Source: Acanthornis magna
Taxonomy: Eukaryota > Chordata > Aves > Passeriformes > Acanthizidae
Length of the DNA: 64,000 bases
Reading direction: 5' to 3'
Assembly (NCBI GenBank): GCA_036785705.1
Contig: JAWUZG010000027.1
Span: 4,941,501-5,005,500, forward strand
How positions within the stretch are numbered: the stretch's first letter is position 1; each line of letters opens with the position of its first letter. A program made the translations under genes and the position numbers. This document shows, in pieces, positions 16,741 to 30,828 of the stretch. The notes beneath the pieces were generated by a model. That model saw only the letters and a program-made list of their open reading frames with translations. It was not told where the DNA came from and searched no databases.

Positions 16741-18560
16741 CGCGTGATGCCCCGGCGTCGAGAGCGGCCCCTGAGGGGTGGGGGGCGAGGGGGAGCCGCC
16801 TCATCTGAGCGCACCGCCGGTAGCGGCAGGCGCACGGGTTCTGCCGGCACCGGGGGCAAAGCGGGCGAGCAGCCGTCGCTTCCCGCGAGTGGGCACCGGC
16901 GTCCCCTCCCACACCAGCCCTCGCCCTTCTGCATGAAAGCGGGTGGGAGGGGTGGGACCAGCTTTGCTAATTCTCGCCGGAGTCCAGCGGCAAGGCTGCT
17001 CTGGCAAAAGCTGGCTGGGACGGCTTTTGCAGCGAACCCACACGTCGGAGCAAAGGGATGCTTGGCCAGCAAAAAGCGGGAGTGTCACCCGCCCTTCCCC
17101 CGCCGCCCCTATGCCCCGGTAACGCGGGACAGCCGAGGAGCAGCATATTCCCACAAACTCAGCCCCGCGCGTCCCTCATCCCGTCCAGGGAGCGAGCAGC
17201 TCCCGGGCGCAGCCGAAACGTCGGGAGCTGCCGGGCATCGTGTGTGGCCCCTGGCAGCCGCAGCCCCGAGCCGCGGGTTACCGGGACCCGGGCACACCTG
17301 TGCCCGGCAAGGGTCGCATTTGAGGAGCGCAAGGAGAGCGGCGAGGAGGGGGCGTCCCCCGGAGCGGGGGCGAGGGCGGCGATTGGGACCCGCTGCGGCG
17401 CGCTCCGCAATGAAAGGCTCTTTTAACTTCCACTATTCATTTCCCCTTCCTGGCTGCTCCTGTGAACAGGGAGCGTGTTGTGTCAGCGCACGTTTTCCTT
17501 CTCCAAACTTAAATTCATAAGCGCTCCCGTCTGGCTTTGTAGCCCGACAATGCAGCGATTGTGGTTTATGTGGGTTTCGGGGGGGAGGACAACGGGTGTC
17601 CCGATTGTCCGGCAACGACTTTCCAAAGTGGGGTGATGTCTGGGGCACGGCGGGGAAGGCATGCGGGGGCCCTCCGCGCCCCGGGATGGGGCGGCAGCCG
17701 AGGGAGTAGCCGAGGGCACCGCGGGCGGGGCCGCATTGCTGGGCGTGTGGTGGGGATGTCCCGTTAAGGAAAAAAAACCTCCCTAAATCAATAGTAAATA
17801 ATAAATGGAAGCGTGCCAGTTCTGCACGCCGCGGTGCTGCTGATCTGCAGCAACGTCGTGCAAACAAACCCCCCCAAAACCCCCAAAACCGAAAAAAACA
17901 ACCAAAACATTTTTCTTTTCCCCGGTGCGACGGCTTTTACGTGCGCGGTGCCCGTTTCCAACGGGGAAACACCGTCCCTGGGAAGCGCGGCCGGCGGGCA
18001 GGGAGCGAGGGACCCGCGGCCGTGGAAGCCGAGCTGCTCCTTCGCCTTGTCCCCGTGCCCACGGGCGCTGCCTCATGCGTTTGGAGGCAGCAGATGTTTT
18101 AACAGCCTTCGCCTAGAGATTACCGAGTGCCATATGTTAAATACCACCCTTCCTCCGGAAAAAAAAAAAATGCAAAAAACCAAAAACAAAAAAAAAACCG
18201 CATCACCCCCCCAAAAAACCCCAAACCTCCAGCAAAAAATAATAACAAAAAATGAAACCACAGCAAACCCCACCCTTTTCGCACTCTCTCCCCTTCTTTT
18301 GTCGAGCTGCTTTACCCATTTTAAAGCATAACTTATTAAACATCGCGGGGATGTGGGCGCAGCCCCGGGTGGGCGCTCCCGCTGCCGCCGCGGCGGCGGG
18401 GAAACCGCGCTCCCGGGACAGCCGCTCCTCCTTCCCAGCCCTGCAGCCCCGAGGGGCTGTGCTGCTCCCAACCCCACCGCAGTCGCCGGGTGGCAACACC
18501 GCCGTCATTATTTAGGTCTTGGGACACTTCTGCAGCGCACCAAGTCCGGGGTCACGGTTC

Positions 18561-21500
18561 CTCATCACGAATCCGACACGTAGTTATCGTGTAATCGGTA
18601 ATATGTAATGATACTTTATTGGGGTCTGTTGGAGAGTGCTGCAAAGCTCTTGGGGTTTTTAAATCAATCCTTAAGTCGTCATCACTCCGATTTATTTAAT
18701 TTATTTTCCCAGCAAATCCCAGAGAACCATCATGAAGATACTTCAGGGGACAGGATGGGCTCAAGCTTTGCAGACTAATAGACATGGTGTGAGTGCACCC
18801 GGCGGCCGCAAAGGAATAACTATTCCTTTGCAGCGTTTGAAACCTGAAGGCTGGACTGTGAAACATAAGAATCTGAAAGTGAAACCGACTGGAAGCCAAA
18901 AAAGAAACAGATGCACGTGTCCAAGCTGAGGAAAGCCCCGAAAGCAAACAAACAACATGAATAATAAAATGTGCAATAGATTTGAAATAAAATTATTCCA
19001 GCTTCAGTCACTGGAAGCAGTCTGTCTTGGTGGTTTGGTTTGGTTTTTTTGTTTTTTTTTTAAATATATCTGATTTTTAGCTGTTCAAAGGTAAATTACA
19101 CAATTCCATGCTGTGCATTCAATAGGAGAAACATGATAAAAATTATCTTTTATTTCCTCTGGTTTTTGATGAAAGACTAGGAAAGGATTTGAATACCACA
19201 TGATCTGCTGCATATAATCCATGTATTTTCAAGGAGTATTTTAATTGTACAGGTAGTTTTCAACTCTAAATAACTGTGTGGTGGCAGCTTTATAATTAAC
19301 AGCCATATTAGACAAAATAAGTACTGAGCAGGTGAAACATACCTCATAGTAAAATTATTCTCACCTGTAAAAGGTGATTTTATGCAGGCTCAATGGTTGA
19401 ACAGCATTGACTATGGATTCTGTGTGATTGATTAACCTATTTTTAATTAATTGCTCCTTTCTGTTTTGTGCAAAGTTTCTTTTTTATCCTTTCTCTTTAA
19501 ACTTCTTCATAGCAGTAATTAGAAACTGAATTTTTGCAAAGAGTGCATGACTCCACTCAGATTTCTATATTAGCTGAGATGGGAAAGGAGTCAAAAAATA
19601 GCTACAAGGATGGTCATGTGTCTGGGACTGATGTTTTATGCTGGAAGACTTGACAAATTCATCCCAGTTAGCTGAAAGAATTCCCAGGCTGACATTACTG
19701 CCATATCTGGCAGGGGTGGCGATCCTTTGCAGCTGCCGGGCTCCTCTCCTGGGGGGCAAGGTGATAAGGCTGAGTTCATTTACATGGACAAGGAACAGGG
19801 AACAGGTGCCTCCCACACACCAAGAAGTCAATGGAAAGAGAGAGCTTGTGGCAGTTTTTTTATGGGATCGGGCCCCGGTATGCAGCACTGTACTGCAATG
19901 CTGTCATTCTTTGTTTGGGTTTGAGTTTGGGTTTTTTTGGTTTTGTATTGGTTTGGTTTGGTTTTTTTTGCTTTTGGAGCAGATATTTGAAAGAGAAATC
20001 ACAGTTCTGATAAATTACAGGTATGAACTGTTGATATCCATTTCATCATTAATAATATGATAGGACCTGAAGGTGACAATGCCCCCCCCTTTTTTTTTTC
20101 TTTTCTCCTCACTGCTTATGAATCAGCTTCCTTTCCTGCTGAAAATGGCTTTGCTGTTAACCTCTTGCATTCCCTACCTGCTGGGATGTTTGTATCAGTC
20201 CTTAGTTCAGTCATGGCTTTAACATTAAATGCACTTTTTTTTTTTTTCTTTTCAGACTGTTAGGAGAGATCAATAAAAGACTTTCTGTTTCCAAACCTTC
20301 AGCTGATCTCCAATTTTTAGAGGATCTTGCTGTGACATACCTTCCTTTCTTCGAAAGCAATGCTCTGTATTTTCTCTGTGGTCTCTCAGTCTTGATTCAA
20401 TACAGGTGGCTTTGCTCTTATTAAATCAAATATGGAGCTTCAATTCCATTTTCTTTTCTGTCTGCACTGAGGCAAAGATTTTACATTTCATACATGTGTG
20501 TAGCACACCCAGATCTATACAAACAGGGAACAGGAAAGGAAGATGTTAAGAGGAAATTGCTCCTTTTATGGGGATTTGGGAAGGGCATATCTTGGTTGTC
20601 TTAACAGTGCTGTGAACTGCTAAATAATCACAATATTTACTCCCAGGAGAGCAGCTGTATTTGAAAGGTAAGTGCAACAATTCCGTTAATCTTCAGTGAG
20701 AGAATTGTCCTGACGCAGGTTCCCACACCAAATAGTTTGCTGACACATATGAGGCATACACTGTCTGACAAAGAATGAGATCTTTTCTATGGAGCTTCAT
20801 CAGGGTGGGATTTTGGTTTGGAAGCCATGTGAATGGCTGTGGGATGGGTGTAAGTTGGACCTCTCATTGTGTGCAATGTGTAGACTACATCCAAATTCTG
20901 AAAACAGGTAGATTTTTAAAGAGTGGAACAACTTGGCTTGTTACCTCCATGAAAGCATCAAAAACTGCCCATGATGAAATATTAGGCTCCCAAGTATTCT
21001 GGGTTAAACAACCAGTGTTTTGGATGTCCCCTTTGCATTCTAGGGATAATGAAATACTCTCTAGATCTGTTGATTTTTGTCTTCTTAACATAATCAGACA
21101 AACAAACAGAATAAACTTCTATTGCCTGACAAAGAGACAAACACATAAAACCCCCAAAACAATAGTAACACAAAATAAAACAGAGTATATAAATCCTCTC
21201 TATTGAGGTAAACAATTTTACTTGTTAATTTCCACTTCCAAAACTGCTGAATTAAAAGCTATTCCCATGGATAAAGAGTCAGGATATTTTACTACTCTGC
21301 CCTGTGTCAATTACATCTACACCTGGGAAAATGAATTGCTTTTAAAATATTAATAGCCTAAAATACTACATTGCATATAATATTAATGACCACCTGAATG
21401 CAATGCTATAATTTGCTTCTTTTTTCTCTCCTCTTTTGGGAATGCAGAATTTTAGTCCTATAGTGAAGTGTTCCAGCACCAGTGTGCTCCAAAAGTATGA

Positions 21501-24500
21501 ATTTTAGAGTGGTCAGATTGAAGCATTTTGAAAGGTGCTGCCCCTTTTCACAGTGGCACTTACAGCCAGAGTCTTCAGTCACTGCCCAGATGCTGCCACA
21601 TGGCTTTTGAATAAATGGCTTTGATGAGAATTAGGACAGTGTGGGCAGTGAGAAACCCTTCTCGCCCATGAGCTCCTCAGCATCCCTGGCTTCCCCAAAT
21701 CCTCCTGCTCAGCACTGCTTCCCGTGGTGAGGCTTTGGTGGGCATTTGAGGGAGTGATGGAAAAACAGGAACTCAGGGACTGTTCCTCTGTGCAGGGTGG
21801 TGACAAACATCTTTGTTTCAAGCTCAGCCCTCAGCTATGTCAGATCTCAGCTCCCAGCACTTACATGCAGGCAGGTTTCAGCTGACTGAGACGTCTTGCT
21901 AGGCATGGTCACAGTCAGGTCTGCTTTTTTCAAGTTCCATCCAAAGTCTGAGGAGGTTCCTCTTTGGTCTGGGCAAAGTTCCTGATGTGAGTAAGGTCTT
22001 TTGGGCAGAGACGGGAAGGCTGGTGAAGTGATAGCTGCCCTTCTGGTGAAGTGGAAAGAAATTTTCACAGGTCTCTGTGAAATCCACTGCTGCTGCTCCT
22101 GGAGAGATCCCAAAATTCCTCTATCACTCCACAGGAGCAAAATACCTCAGCAGCAGCTGGGAGATGGTGAGTGTTTTCTTAAGGGCTGCAGCTCCCCAGG
22201 GCTGTCCGAGGAAATGTCCTCCCCGCTGTCCAGCTCTTCTACCTCACCTCTTCAGCATTTGGCTTTTTACTCTCAACTAAGAAACACTTTTGTTCTGCTG
22301 CTGTTTTCCCTGAATCTGGAGCTGGTGTTAACAGGCAGACTTCCTATGCATGACCTTATGCCATCTTCCAAACGTTTTATGCAGGTAAATGGACACAGGT
22401 CTGAGGAAAACATTGCTCTTAGAAAGAGTTAGGTTGGAAGTTATGCAGTCCAGTCCACTGCTCACAGCAGAGTCACCCCCCAAGCTGGGCTGGGTTGCTC
22501 ATGGCCTTCGTGCAGCCCAAATGTCCACAGATGAAGATCCCACAGTCTCTCTGGGTAATGCCTCAGTGCTGCGCCAGTGTCAGGATGGAAGAACCTTGTG
22601 AAGAACATTTGTTAAGAAAGGTTAAGAACTTCTGCTTCTTTATCAAGAATCCTTATGCCTGATCAGAGTGTCTGGCTGTAAATCTTGTCCAGCCCCTTGA
22701 GGTCTCCTGAGTATCTGAAAAACAGAAGGAAGCAGTGATGGATGCTTGCTGTCCATTGGCCTAATTCCATATACGTAGCTCAGAGTGTAGCGTGCAGGAT
22801 CTGTAGTATGAGTTTTATTTGTGAATGGAGGTAAACTGCCTTACTAACCCAAAAAAATCACTAACATATGTCCTGCATTGCTCTCCTTCATTGAAACCTC
22901 CACATGTCCTCTACTGTCTCCTCCCTTGGCTCTCTTGGTCTTTCTTCATCCCTGGTGATGCAAATCTGTACCCCAAGCAAAACTCTGTTGTGCTGCTGTC
23001 TCATTTCTCTGTGTGCTGAAACTCTCACCTGGGCTTTCACCTCATCCTGATATGGCAATAATCTCTTGGAGCAGGTTCCTGGGGCGATGTTGGAAGCTCC
23101 TCATCCTGTTCTTCAGCTCTTCCTTAGGTACTGTCTGCTAGCTGGGCTAGGGGCCCTTTTGCCTTGAGTGGCTGTTCTCATGCCCAGACATGACCTGTTT
23201 ATTTTTTGGGTTTCAATTTTTTTTTGTAAGGCTCATTGATACCAATCACCATCCTCAGAAGAGAAGCTTCCCACAAGTTAGGAAAACATTATTTTAGTTT
23301 TACAAATGGCTGAGGCTCTGTGCTGTAGAGCAACACCTTACATGAATTCCATGGCACGTCCTGGAGTGGCAGTGCATTTCCAGTGTCACAGTAGTTCCTG
23401 CAGAGAAACACCTCCCTCATCAGAGAGGAAGACTCATTTTACAGGTGGTTTCCAACACTTGTGTTTTAGCACTGCCCTCTCTTGGGCCCCTATCTCACAA
23501 ATGTTACACTGGAAAGAAGGGAGAGGAACTGATTTCTCTGTCTATGAATAGATGGACTATTAGAGACTGTTGGCACCTGAATGAGCTTGTAATCTTCAGA
23601 TAACAAACGAATTGCTCCATCCTGGAGAAGGTCAGGCTACGAAGATTCTCAGGAAATTGAGAGATGAGCATTCCCTTAGAAGCAGGGCTAAGAAGCCATT
23701 TGCAAAGAAAACTTGGGAAGGTAAAAAATGAAATCCTTTATAATGAGTCAAGTACCTGTGAAGGGGAGCTGCAGAAGAAAGGCTTCAATTTGGTGTGGCA
23801 ACACCTTGTCCAGGAGTGAAATAAGATCCTCCCGAGAGGATTTGGAAAGGGGCTGACAAAGGACAGTGAAGAACCAGAAGCAGAGAAGTGCAGATGGGCT
23901 CTACTGTTGCGTTATTTGGCTCTGTAGATTTTCTTGCACATCTCAAGTAGAGCGTGATTATTTTAACAAACATTACACAATCACTCTACTATGTATTTTA
24001 GTAGTTATTTATCCCTGAGGCAGTAAATTATAAAGCAGAGGGCCTGCAAGGGTGGGATGCAAACAGAAATACAAGCTGGAACTCCTGGAGAGCTGGGAAA
24101 GCCAGTACTAATCACTGGTCTGGCTGTGGGGTCTCAGGAAGAAGGGCTTGAGGGAGGAGTCATGTCATGAGAACACACTTAGAAATCTCCTGTGCCTGGG
24201 ATCTTTTTGGTTTAAGAAAAAATAAAAACCACCTGCCATGTCCCAAACACAACCCTGTTTTGAATAATCAAAATATTATGTGTAGGGTTCTGAAAGGACT
24301 CAGCTGGTTTGGGGGACAGAGGTTTGGGTTTTGGGGTTTTTTTTGGTCCTTTTTCCTTGAAAGTCAGGGACAGACTGAAATCTGCTGATTTCAGCACTTA
24401 GAAGAAGGTTCAAAGATGGCTTGGAATTTCCAAACCCTGCTGAGAATCAGAACATATGTCCAGAAGAGCATCAGATACCTAGAGAAAGTTAGACGTTGAA

Positions 24501-27500
24501 GTAATTTGGTTTATCTTCTGAGCTGAATAGTAATTATATTTGCTGACAACTTTCTGATGATTGCTGTAACTGTAGCTTTTTTTACCCCCTCACACTACAG
24601 GAACAGCGTATTCTTGTCATGCAGCTGTTGCTTTCTGTGTCTTCCTTCTGCTTTGGGTGGATTTTCCCATGTTCATATCCATAGCTTTTGAGTCCTTCTG
24701 TCAGTGAACAGCTGCAGGCTGATACTAGATAGAGCAGGATATTTTTTCTGTGTTCACACACAAGCAGGCTTGCAAACAAAAGATTTTTAAGGAAGCTGAT
24801 AAATGAACAAGGTCTTTTGGACTATACAATGTTGCTAACGGTGTAGACAATGGAAATCCTTGTACTCACTGAAAGCCAAGGAAGACATAACTCAAGCTGT
24901 TTTATCTATGAGCCTCCAAGCTTTTCCCTACAGGCTCCAGAGAGGATGTTCCCTAATGGACTTATCTTTCATGCGGCAGAAAGGGCAGTGCTATCTCCCA
25001 GCCTGGTGCTCTCCTTTCTATCTGCCGTTTGACTTGGACGTGGCCTTCTGAGGGGAGCCCCTGTTTTTAGAGCTTCGGGGAGGATTGGGGCTTTCCCAGG
25101 AGCTCCAGATAAGGCATGTGCAAATCCCAGGGCTTCTCTGTGCCTCCAAGGAAAGCAGATACACTTTTCTGGAGGACTGTCCATCTCAGCCCTGCTCTGA
25201 GGCTGGACTCTGCACTTTGCCAGCTGTTCAGCTGGTGGGCCCAGCCAGGCACAGTGGCTGCCATTGTGTCCTGAGGGGACGGAAGTGGGAGCGTGCGTGG
25301 GGAAGTTGAATGTACATTTGTCCCATTTTTGCAACTCTCTCACATTTCCTTTGGGTTCTGCCTGGGGACCCTGGGGCAGTAGCTTTGTTTGTTTTTCCTG
25401 TGTCCTTATCTTCTTTTCCCATTATTGAAGTAATTATTCCACTCATATGAAACAGCAGCGTCTGACCCATTTGGCTGCCACCACGCAGGGTCCACTCTTG
25501 CACACGGGGGGAAAAGGACAGAGACAGATCCTTGTGCAACAGGAAGGGGCACCACAGGGAATTCTCTGGCCAGCTCACCCCAAGCAAAGTACAGGAGGCT
25601 TTTTTGAGGAGGAAAAGGAGAGGCCAGGGTGTTCAACAATGGCTTTGGCCCCCTCTGCCGAGGGACTTTGCCAGCATGGACATTTGTGTGGGGAGTGTGG
25701 GCTCAGGATAGGGGGGCAAATACAGACAGATGGACAAGGGAGGGTAGAAGGGTTATGCCCAGTTCTGCTCAGCCTCCCTGTGTCACAGCTGCTTGGGACA
25801 CTGCCAGGGGTGGGCTCTGGGTGAGCACGGGGAGAGGCAGGGGAAGCACCAAACCTAGGCCTGACACTGGAACAAAAAAAGCAAGCAATAAAAGAAATTT
25901 CAGAATAGCTGGAGACAAAATACAGGGTTAGGTGTATCTTTGGGCTGAACTGGCTCAACTGTGTCCAATTGTTTTCCCACTTTGCTTCATCTGTCTCTTA
26001 TGTCCAGCATTGCAATGTTAGAAGATTGTGCCTTTGATTTGTGATTGGGCACAGTCAGACACCTGTGGAAACACTGTCTATGTGCCAGCAAGGAGACCCA
26101 GGCTCATCTCCACTTCTCTTAGGGCAGCCCCAGTGTTACACACCTGTGGCAAAATATGTGAAGGCTTTCACAGCATTCTCCTTCCTACAGGTGGTAGAAC
26201 GGCAGAGTGAAAGCATTACATGATTTTTAATGGCTTTAAGCAGTGCAGCGTGCCTTGGGCAAATTTCAGCCTGCCCTGACACACTGCCCTGTTGGGGTAG
26301 GCCTGTGGGCACTGCACCCTTGTGGAGAAGAATCAGACTTGTGGAAGGTTTATCCTGTGGTCAGCTGGTAAAAATGCAATAGTCTGTCTGAATTAGCACT
26401 CATATGAACTGCCACAAAGCCAGAGTGCCAGCTTCTGCTCTGGAGAAGTTATTGCCTGTCTTCATCCCACCAGTGAGATCAGCACCTGTAACTGAGTGGG
26501 CTGAGGAAAAGAAATGTCAAGGGGTAAGTGGTACTTGGGATACAGCTGCTCCACTTTTGGCACTTTTCAACAAATGTGCCCTTTCTCCTGTACTAATCTT
26601 TACAGAGGAAGGTGCTGAGCCTCTTCACCATCCCACAGATCCATGCTGCTTTTGCCTTCCTCAGCCTCTACAGAGACTTGGCAATGTCCCTGGTGTCCTG
26701 TGATTGCTGCTCAGCATGCTGAATGGTCCTAGCTCATTTCTTCCCTGGGCTCCCTGCCCTCCACTGCAGTCCCACCTGCTGCCCCTCATTGTCCTGCTTC
26801 ATGTGTGGCCAGTCACACAATGGCTGTTGCTTCCAACCCCACAGGGACAGAGCTCCCCAGGCAATGTGGATGAAGTGCCATCCTAAGAGTGGGGTCTCAT
26901 GCTGGGGACATGTTGCTCACCCTACCTTATTGCAAATATGCTTCATCTGGCACCGACAGTGGAGGAAGGGGTTCCTTGGAAACTTTTTGGTTTTTATTCC
27001 TACTAATTATGGCTTAATACTGTGGTGGAAGTGTGGATGGGGTGTGAGTGGGGGGAGGGAAGCATATGGGACCTCAGTCACAGAGGGGAAAGGGCCAGAG
27101 AAGAAAGGTCAGAGGAACAAGAGGAAGCTTTTTTTGGGGAGAGAGTCAAATATGTCAGTTATGTGAAAAGTGGAGACCTGCAAGAAAAAGCACAGCTTAA
27201 ACTGTGCCTAGGGTGCTGTGCCAGCAGGAGCTAAGCTCCAGCAGTGGGGACTGATGGAAAATGACAGCTGCAGTTTAAGTCAGGGAGGCTTCAGGGCCAT
27301 CTCCCATCACATTTTGACAGGCTGCAGCGTGGTACTGGCCCAGAGATACTGCATCCTCTCAGCTGGCACAAGGGGGAATTAAGAAATCTGGCAGTAGTCT
27401 GAGCAAACCCAGGAGATGAGGTGAAGGAACACAGTATCAGAGACAACCCAACTACTATAAATGCTTTTAGCTAAAGACAAAGAAAACAATGTCTCTTGGA

Positions 27501-27802
27501 GGGATTACTTACACAGTGACTTAATATTTTGCATTGAGGAATTATTACTATCTATAAAAACTTATTAATGGGGACAGTACTTTACAAACAAGAGAAACAA
27601 AAATTGTGCTCTAAAAACTAGAATGGGATTAGAAGGAATCACCTTTGTCCCCAAGGCAAGTCCTCTGCAAGTCACAAGCTGCTGAGCAAAGATGCTGAGC
27701 TCAAAGGGATTCATCCACCATTTATTGCCAACAACCCATCAGAGATCAGAAGATTTTTCAGCACTCCGTAAGAAAATTCTTCATGAAACCCCCCCCAAAA
27801 AG
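18561..27802. other. Intergenic, almost repeat-free flank upstream of CCND2
   Basis: Apart from one degraded CR1 (22424-22600) and short G/T-rich patches (about 19028-19062 and 19915-19972), this 9-kb block shows no interspersed repeat, RNA gene or coding exon that I can recognise. Open frames are short and resemble no known family. It may hold regulatory DNA for CCND2, which is inference from position only. Confidence 0.5.
22424..22600 (-). mobile_element. Degraded CR1 fragment
   Basis: 'GTTAGGTTGGAAGTTATGCA' followed by 'GTCCAGTCCACTGCTCACAG' matches the reverse-complement CR1 3' end with many changes. It is the only interspersed-repeat candidate I see between 13.2 and 27.8 kb. Confidence 0.5.
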
Positions 27803-28243
27803 CCATGGGGAAGGACATGGAGCTGCTGGAGCCAGTCCAGAGGAAGCCACAAAGTTGATAAGGGGACTGGAACACTTCCCCTATGGAAACAGGCTGAGAA
27901 AGTTCAGCCTGGAGAAGAGAAGGTTGTGTGGAGACCTCACAGAAACCTTCTGGTGTCTGAAGGGAGCTCTTCATCAGGAAGAGAAGCGAGAGGAACTTTT
28001 GCACTGACAGAGATTAGGTTTGGATTGGATATGAGGAAAAAATTGTTCCCTGTGAGGGTGCTGAGGCCCTGGCACAGGTGCCCAGTGAAGCTGTGGCTGC
28101 CCCATCCCTGGCAGTGTTCAAGACCAGGCTGGATGGGGCTTTGAGCACCCTGGGATAGTGGAAGGTGTCCCTGCCCACGGCAGGGGTTTGGAATGAGATG
28201 ATCTTTAAGGTCCCTTCCAACCCAAGTAATTCCATGATTCTGT
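27803..28243 (+). mobile_element. CR1 LINE, 3' end
   Basis: About 440 bp: 'GACATGGAGCTGCTGGAGCC', 'TTCAGCCTGGAGAAGAGAAG', 'GGATTGGATATGAGG', 'GATGATCTTTAAGGTCCCTT' and a final ATTCCATGATTCTGTGG. Frames are broken. Confidence 0.95.
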
Positions 28244-29075
28244 GGAAGTAGGTATGTGGGAGGGACCAGGCTCTGAGCTATCCCTCACTTAAAAGGGTTT
28301 CTTAGGAAAAGGGCCACTGCAATGGGAGGAAGGATATTCCTCTGAGCTTATAATTGAGATATACGTGTTTGATTCAGAACGGTGAATGTACAGTGCTGTA
28401 AGTGCTGAGGAATAGAAAAGATTGGATGGAAGGAGAGAATGAATTTTAACAAGGGGCTACCACAACAAAAAATATTCCAAGCAGTAAAATGAGGGTTTGA
28501 AAATATTTTTTTTTTTAATAGCTAAATATCGTTGCTTTTAAAATCAGGGTCAGGGGTGTGATATAAAACCATCTGGGAGAGAAAACAATGAAAACCAAAA
28601 CTAGATGATCATACATCTGGCATTTTGTACCATGAGTTTTCTCCATGTATGTGGGTGCTCTAACAGAGTTACTTGCATTGCATACTTGAGAGCGATTCAC
28701 TGACCACAAAATATTTCTTTTATTCCGGGGGGAAAAAAAAACCAAAAAAACAAACAAAAAAATCCAACTTGCTGAGATTTTCAAAAGATCTGAATCTTTC
28801 CAGCAGGCTTCCCAGCAATGCTGTGTTTCAGGCGAGTGTGATGTCAAGATGGCCCCGGATGCTTTGACTGGCAGAGACTCCACATTAAACTGGAGCATTG
28901 TTTCCTGGGAAGGGCAGTTGCAGTCCTAAGGCTAGGCTCTCTCTCAGAGCAGGAATCATGCAGTGTAGCTTTCCCTTTACGCAAGGTGTCAGGAGAGCAG
29001 GGATGGGGCGGCTGTAGCCATGCGGAAGGTTGCAAGTTCCTCCGCTGCCACTTCCCAGGAGGCAGCACCTGGCAC

Positions 29076-29656
29076 TGACGCGGGGTGGTGGTGGGGTGAG
29101 ATGTGGTCTCCTGCGTGTTCCAAGAGTGCCCCGATTCCTAGATAGGCCCACTCGGCCGCTGCATTCGACACTGTGCAAGTAAGACCTTTTCTATCACCTG
29201 CGCTGATGGATGACGCAGTCACACTCACACACCCCAGAGCTCCTAATTAGCTCAATGTGTTTACCAGAGATACAGAACTTCAGAGGGCCCAGACGCAGGA
29301 ATATATTCCAGGGACTTAATCCTTCAAGGGACCCAGCAGGGTAAGAGACAGACGCATTCTGCGTGACTGTAGATATAGGGGTCCAGGGCCAATAGGGTTA
29401 GGGAGGAGGCGGGGAAATACAATGACAACCAATGGGAAGAAGGGAGGGGTGGAGTGTGTGATACAAGAACAAATGAGGAGAAGGGAAGGGCGGATTAATG
29501 ATACAATAACACCCAATCAGCATAGGAGGATTAGCATAACTAGGAAGAGACCACTCAACCAACCTCGGAGGTTATTTCATCCCTCAGGGCTGTCCCACCG
29601 GCATGCTGCTGCTTTTTGACCTCAGTTCCTCAGAGAAAGTTTCGGCTACCGCAACA
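29076..29656. mobile_element. Solo retroviral LTR with 6-bp target duplication
   Basis: A 581-bp segment starts TGACGCGG and ends CCGCAACA. These ends are imperfect inverted repeats (6 of 8 bases). It is flanked by the perfect direct repeat TGGCAC at 29070-29075 and 29657-29662. A 6-bp duplication is typical of class II (alpha/beta-like, ERVK-type) retroviral integrations. Inside are three CCAAT boxes (about 29388, 29433 and 29511), a GGAATATATTCC palindrome (29298-29309) and ACGCA-TTC-TGCGT (29352-29364). No AATAAA is present, so orientation is unresolved. No gag, pol or env is attached, consistent with LTR-LTR recombination leaving a solo copy. Confidence 0.7.
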
Positions 29657-30551
29657 TGGCACCACTGAAAAGGGCTGATGGGTACTGACCCAGTTTAAAA
29701 TTAAACCTGCCTTTGTGGTTTTTTGCTTACCAGCCCTTAAAAACCCCCACCTGGATGGATGCACTGTTTGGCTCCCCAGTGAAAGCTGATACCGAATCAA
29801 TACCTTGTCGGCTAAGTTTGCCTTTCGCGGGTGTGTTGCTCCTTTCAACCAATAGATACAAGATATTTTCTAGGAGAAGTCACTGTAGAGGGGCTATAAA
29901 TAGAGCTATGCTTCTCCATCTCATTTTGGGGATACATATTTTATAATCTTAGGAACTCCTGGATGCTCATGGGTTTCTGTAGAAAATATATTTGTAGATA
30001 CATATATGTAGAAAATACATTTGTAGAATTTTTACTGCACTTCCTCTACACTTTTAACAAATTGAAGTGTTTATGCAGCACAATCAGATTAGATACAGAA
30101 CTAAAACAATCCCCCCATGACCCAATTCCCCCAGCTAAATCCATTTAACTCTTTTGAAGAGTCTTGGATTTGCTTGTCTTCCCAAGGCTGCCTCGTTGTT
30201 TCTCTGATAGGAAATAGGAATAGACTGGGCTTAGGCTTTGTGTTTGCTCTCTGCCCAAGAAAGAGCTTTGTGTGCTGCAGAAGACCCAAAGCTCTGTTGC
30301 TGAAACTGGTTTCTTCTTCATCTCCAGTTTGGTGCATTAGCAAAGCCGAGTCTCCAATGATAAACCACTGGACTTCCAGCATGACTTTCCCCTGTTCTTT
30401 GCCAGCACTAAGGTAAATGTATTTTAACCTTTGTTGGTTTTCTTTTTCCTTCTCAGTGATCAACCAGTGCTTGCAGGAATTTCAGAGAATGCAAGACAAC
30501 AATTGATCTGACACTTTATGATTCTGCCTGATATTATCCTCTACCTACAGA

Positions 30552-30828
30552 CAGCTGGAGCAGGTGACAGAGGAGCACATCCAGGAAGGTTTGGAATGTC
30601 CCCAGAGAGGGAGACTCCAGGCTCTCCCTGGGCAGCTATTCCAGGACTCTGCCACCTTCAATGTAAAGAAATTCTTCCTTGTGTTGAGGTAGAACTTCTT
30701 GTGTTTTAGTTTATGGCCATTGCTCCTTGTTCTGTCACTGGGCACGAGTGAAAAGAGTTTGGCACCATCTCAACACCCATCTTTGAGATATTTGTATGTA
30801 TTGATGAGATCCCCTTTCAGTCTTCTCT
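30552..30828 (-). mobile_element. CR1 LINE fragment
   Basis: Reverse-complement CR1 lacking its extreme 3' tail. Words such as 'TTTGGAATGTCCCCAGAGAG' and 'GAAATTCTTCCTTGTGTTGA' are shared with 7358-7745. Confidence 0.92.

Larger units (their letters stand above)
15496..18560 (-). promoter_or_regulatory. CCND2: CCND2 5' UTR and CpG-island promoter region
   Basis: The roughly 3 kb upstream of the CCND2 start codon is strongly GC- and CpG-rich, especially 16.0-17.8 kb. This is typical of the TATA-less island promoters of D-type cyclin genes. No single transcription start can be fixed from sequence. Visible elements include TGACGCAA (15729-15736, ATF/C-EBP-like), GC-box-like GGGCGGGGC near 17724, and an octamer/CCAAT/TATA-like cluster at 16667-16737. 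A-rich and C/A-rich low-complexity patches lie at about 17865-17910 and 18160-18260. Long open frames here are by-products of base composition. Confidence 0.75.

Noticed and set aside
16744..17520. A 258-codon plus-strand open frame just downstream of the divergent promoter-like array
   Set aside because: The sequence is Arg/Gly/Ala-rich from CpG composition, with no family resemblance; not enough to call a gene even with the upstream array.
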